Source: an uncultured Lachnospiraceae bacterium (GTDB taxonomy: Bacteria; Bacillota; Clostridia; Lachnospirales; Lachnospiraceae). Taken from it: a stretch of 42,864 bases of DNA. The notes beneath the pieces were generated by a model, which was given only the letters and a program-made list of their open reading frames with translations, searched no databases and was not told the origin of the DNA. Below, piece after piece: positions 41,263 through 42,864 of the stretch. Each line of letters begins with the position of its first letter. Position 1 is the stretch's first letter. The translations under genes were made by a program, and so were the position numbers. Location: assembly GCA_902762955.1 (NCBI GenBank), contig CACWQH010000017.1, positions 1 to 42,864 of the forward strand. Direction: 5' to 3'.

Positions 41263-41286
41263 ATTTTCAAATTCGTATGATATTAT
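41258..41286 (+). promoter_or_regulatory. Promoter of rpsF-ssb-rpsR
   Basis: TTGAAA (41258-41263), 17-bp spacer, TATTAT (41281-41286). The start at about 41293 gives a leader of roughly 100 nt. Confidence 0.7.
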
Positions 41287-41319
41287 ATATCTCCGTGATA
41301 TATTTTTTATATATTCCTT

Positions 41320-41380
41320 GCTAACGGCTATCGCTTTGCATGGGGCAGGTGAGATGACCGTTGGCCATTAGACCATAAGG
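41320..41380 (+). promoter_or_regulatory. Probable S6:S18 ribosomal protein leader
   Basis: GCTAACGG (41320-41327) pairs with CCGTTGGC (41358-41365) over 8 bp with one G-U, enclosing an internal loop. A CCG trinucleotide lies on the 3' side at the loop edge, as in the published S6:S18 autoregulatory leader class that binds the S6-S18 complex. Location ahead of rpsF supports it. The fold was judged by eye. Confidence 0.55.
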
Positions 41381-41392
41381 AGGTGCAATAAC

Positions 41393-41683
41393 ATGAACAA
41401 GTATGAATTAGCGTTAGTAGTAAGTACAAAGATTGAAGATGACGCTAGAGCCCAGGTTGTTGATAAGGCTAAGGCTATTATCGAAAAGGCTGGTGGTACT
41501 GTTACAGATGTCGAAGAATGGGGTAAGAAAAAATTAGCTTACGAGATTCAGAAGATGAAGGAAGGCTATTATTACTTTATCCAGTTCGACGCAAATGCAG
41601 AAAGTCCGGCTCAGATTGAGGCAAATGTTCGTATTATGGAATCTGTTATCAGATATCTTTGTGTTAGAAAAGACGCAGAGTAG
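41393..41683 (+). CDS. rpsF: 30S ribosomal protein S6
   Basis: A 96-residue S6. MNKYELALVVSTKIEDDARA is the first strand and helix, EWGKKKLAYEIQKMKEGYYY the conserved RNA and S18 contact region, and RIMESVIRYLCVRKD the C-terminal helix-strand. It binds 16S rRNA in the platform with S18. AAGGAGGTG at 41377-41385 serves the start. It heads the standard rpsF-ssb-rpsR operon and probably regulates it through the leader. Confidence 0.97.
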   Translation: MNKYELALVVSTKIEDDARAQVVDKAKAIIEKAGGTVTDVEEWGKKKLAYEIQKMKEGYYYFIQFDANAESPAQIEANVRIMESVIRYLCVRKDAE

Positions 41684-41706
41684 GATTGATAAAAGGAGGT
41701 ATTCCT

Positions 41707-42150
41707 ATGAACAAAGTAGTATTGATGGGTCGTTTGACTCGTGATCCTGAAGTGAGATATTCACAGGGCGCAGAGCCTTTAGCTATAGCAAGATATACAT
41801 TGGCAGTTGACAGACGTTTTGTCAGAAAAGATTCCGGCAACGATCAGACTGCAGACTTTATTCAGTGTGTTGCGTTTGGAAAAGCCGGTGAATTTGCAGA
41901 AAAGTACTTTAAACAGGGTACTAAGATTGCTATATCCGGAAGAATCCAGACAGGCAGCTACACTAATAAAGACGGAAATAAAGTATATACAACTGAGGTA
42001 GTTGTAGAAGAACAGGAATTTGCTGAAAGCAAAAATGCAAACGGTGGCGGAAATTCTCAGGCAGCTGACAGACCTGCACCGGCTGATGCAAGCGCAGAAG
42101 GATTTATGAGTATTCCTGAAGGAATAGAAAACGATTTACCATTCAAGTAA
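41707..42150 (+). CDS. ssb: Single-stranded DNA-binding protein
   Basis: A 147-residue SSB. Residues 1-105 form the OB fold (MNKVVLMGRLTRDPEVRYSQ, DFIQCVAFGKAGEFAEKYFK, GTKIAISGRIQTGSYTNKDG). A Gly/Asn/Ala/Ser linker follows, and the acidic tail ends in ENDLPFK, which recruits partner repair and replication proteins. ATG 41707 follows AAAGGAGGT at 41693-41701; the frame opens slightly earlier. It is cotranscribed with rpsF and rpsR, 23 bp after rpsF. Confidence 0.97.
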   Translation: MNKVVLMGRLTRDPEVRYSQGAEPLAIARYTLAVDRRFVRKDSGNDQTADFIQCVAFGKAGEFAEKYFKQGTKIAISGRIQTGSYTNKDGNKVYTTEVVVEEQEFAESKNANGGGNSQAADRPAPADASAEGFMSIPEGIENDLPFK

Positions 42151-42201
42151 AAGTGTTAGGTCAATCTATGGGATTGACGATTAATTATGGAGGTAAATAA
42201 A

Positions 42202-42477
42202 ATGGCTTATAATAAGACAGAAAAGAGCGGCGATCGCGCAGATGCTCCTATGAAGAGAAGACCTATCAGAAGAAGAAAAAAGGTTTGTGTATTCTGTGCA
42301 GAGAAGAACGCTGTAATAGATTATAAAGATGTCAACAAGTTAAGAAAGTATGTTTCAGAGAGAGGTAAGATTCTTCCTAGAAGAATTACCGGTAACTGTG
42401 CAAAGCATCAGAGAGCTTTAACAGTTGCAGTTAAGAGAGCAAGACACGTAGCAATTATGCCATACGTAGTTGACTAA
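42202..42477 (+). CDS. rpsR: 30S ribosomal protein S18
   Basis: A 91-residue S18. The basic N-terminus contains [19 protein letters not shown] with two cysteines, a pattern kept in zinc-binding or C+ forms of S18. [20 protein letters not shown] and [20 protein letters not shown] are the universal core. It partners S6 on the 30S platform. ATG 42202 follows GGAGGT at 42189-42194 and is preferred over ATG 42187. A terminator follows. Confidence 0.97.
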   Translation: MAYNKTEKSGDRADAPMKRRPIRRRKKVCVFCAEKNAVIDYKDVNKLRKYVSERGKILPRRITGNCAKHQRALTVAVKRARHVAIMPYVVD

Positions 42478-42489
42478 TCAAACAATTTG

Positions 42490-42528
42490 CCGCCTTTGGA
42501 TTATAAAATTCAAAGGCGGTTTTTAAAA
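42490..42528 (+). terminator. Terminator of rpsF-ssb-rpsR operon
   Basis: CCGCCTTTG (42490-42498) pairs with CAAAGGCGG (42511-42519), followed by TTTTT. Confidence 0.9.
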
Positions 42529-42538
42529 AAATTTTTTA

Positions 42539-42612
42539 CGATGCGTGGCTCAGCTTGGTAGAGCGCTGCGTTCGGGACGCAGAGGTCGCAGGTTCGAATC
42601 CTGTCGCATCGA
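42539..42612 (+). tRNA. tRNA-Pro (anticodon CGG)
   Basis: A complete cloverleaf of 74 nt. The acceptor stem is CGATGCG with CGCATCG, the discriminator base is A, and the anticodon stem is CTGCG/CGCAG with loop TTCGGGA giving anticodon CGG. The T arm is GCAGG-TTCGAAT-CCTGT. The CCA end is not encoded. Confidence 0.95.
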
Positions 42613-42614
42613 TT
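42587..42614 (+). repeat. tRNA-Pro 3'-end direct repeat, copy 1 (within the tRNA)
   Basis: This 28-bp segment covering the T arm, acceptor 3' strand and ATT is repeated exactly at 42766-42793. Such repeats mark tRNA attachment sites of integrative elements. Confidence 0.8.
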
Positions 42615-42650
42615 AAGAAACGGGGTACAGTTTGTACCCCGTTTCTTAAT
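42612..42650. terminator. 17-bp perfect hairpin after tRNA-Pro
   Basis: Positions 42612-42628 and 42634-42650 are perfectly complementary around a 5-nt AGTTT loop (stem core AAGAAACGGGGTAC). There is no long T tract, but the arms supply TTTCTT. Probably a terminator for the tRNA in either direction. Confidence 0.65.
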
Positions 42651-42765
42651 CAAGGTAACAGAATCGAAAATTGAGCTTTTGTAAGGAGCGAACGCATAGT
42701 TCGGGCGCAGAGTCGCTGCTTGCCGGTGGCAAGCGTTAAGCGAGGACCGAGTCGGGAGACGAGAC

Positions 42766-42793
42766 CGCAGGTTCGAATCCTGTCGCATCGATT
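42766..42793 (+). repeat. tRNA-Pro 3'-end direct repeat, copy 2 (att-like relic)
   Basis: An exact 28-bp copy of the tRNA 3' end, preceded by a degenerate stretch that contains TCGGGA 8 nt before it, as in the anticodon loop. The 5' half of a tRNA is not recognisable, so it is a fragment rather than a working gene. About 150 bp of hairpin-rich sequence separates the copies. Confidence 0.75.
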
Positions 42794-42804
42794 GGCTTAA
42801 AATG

Positions 42805-42840
42805 GGGGTTTTTGAAAAATCGGGTTTTTCAAAAACCCCT
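42805..42840. terminator. 15-bp hairpin near window end
   Basis: GGGGTTTTTGAAAAA (42805-42819) pairs with TTTTTCAAAAACCCC (42825-42839). It could terminate transcription in either direction. Confidence 0.65.
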
Positions 42841-42864
42841 ATTTGTCTAAGAATTTGTCTAAGA
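42841..42864. repeat. 12-bp tandem direct repeat at window edge
   Basis: ATTTGTCTAAGA occurs twice in a row (42841-42852 and 42853-42864). The repeat may continue past the window, so its full length is unknown. Confidence 0.7.

Overview
The window looks like chromosomal DNA of a low-GC Gram-positive anaerobe of the class Clostridia, most likely Lachnospiraceae. Support comes from AT-rich genes with strong AGGAGG ribosome binding sites, canonical sigma-A promoters (TTGACA-N17-TATAAT), rpsF-ssb-rpsR order, DUF5648 surface repeats, DUF3793 next to a flavodoxin, and a small-alarmone-synthetase-like gene. This is inference from gene content; I cannot name a species. No transposase, integrase, phage or CRISPR genes are visible.

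Layout. 0.1-4 kb: an iron-sulfur flavoprotein, a LysR regulator convergent with it, a Cys-nucleophile alpha/beta hydrolase, a cyclophilin-fold lipoprotein and a PNPOx-like protein. 4-10.1 kb: a signalling operon of an EAL-PAS protein broken by one in-frame TGA, a 1347-residue hybrid histidine kinase with two dCache sensors, and a double-REC response regulator, closed by a strong terminator. 10.2-17.3 kb: a 126-bp hairpin element, a class C beta-lactamase-like hydrolase, a DUF4405 protein that seems frameshifted, a gene remnant, two aldo/keto reductases, an unknown membrane protein, DUF3793, flavodoxin and a GNAT acetyltransferase. A palindrome GTTAG-N6-CTAAC occurs at three promoter regions in 12.2-14.2 kb and once more near 20 kb. 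It resembles DtxR/IdeR iron boxes, so I infer a small iron-responsive regulon.

17.3-20.3 kb: an HxlR regulator, a DUF1848 protein and a methyltransferase lie between two inverted copies of a type I toxin-antitoxin locus. The first copy is complete: a 37-residue hydrophobic peptide on the minus strand and a convergent antisense RNA from a consensus promoter. The second keeps the antisense RNA gene and its promoter but has lost the toxin start, so it looks like an orphan antitoxin. 20.4-23 kb: an ADP-ribose cassette of zinc macrodomain hydrolase, class M sirtuin (SirTM) and Nudix hydrolase. 23-30 kb: a membrane EAL protein with degenerate GGDEF, a lipoprotein, a DUF4230 protein, and an ABC export operon headed by a membrane-bound MerR regulator whose promoter has the 19-bp spacer typical of MerR control.

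30-42.9 kb: a DRE-TIM aldolase, a zinc metallopeptidase, a small HTH protein plus RhuM pair, a membrane lipase, then an HTH protein, a receptor-like Ser/Thr kinase with extracellular leucine-rich repeats, and a large secreted DUF5648 protein. A near-identical palindrome lies before the HTH gene and after the kinase gene. The window ends with an alarmone-synthetase-like gene on the minus strand, AT-rich 23-bp tandem repeats, the rpsF-ssb-rpsR operon with a probable S6:S18 leader, and a tRNA-Pro(CGG) whose 3' end is duplicated 179 bp downstream, like a relic attachment site.
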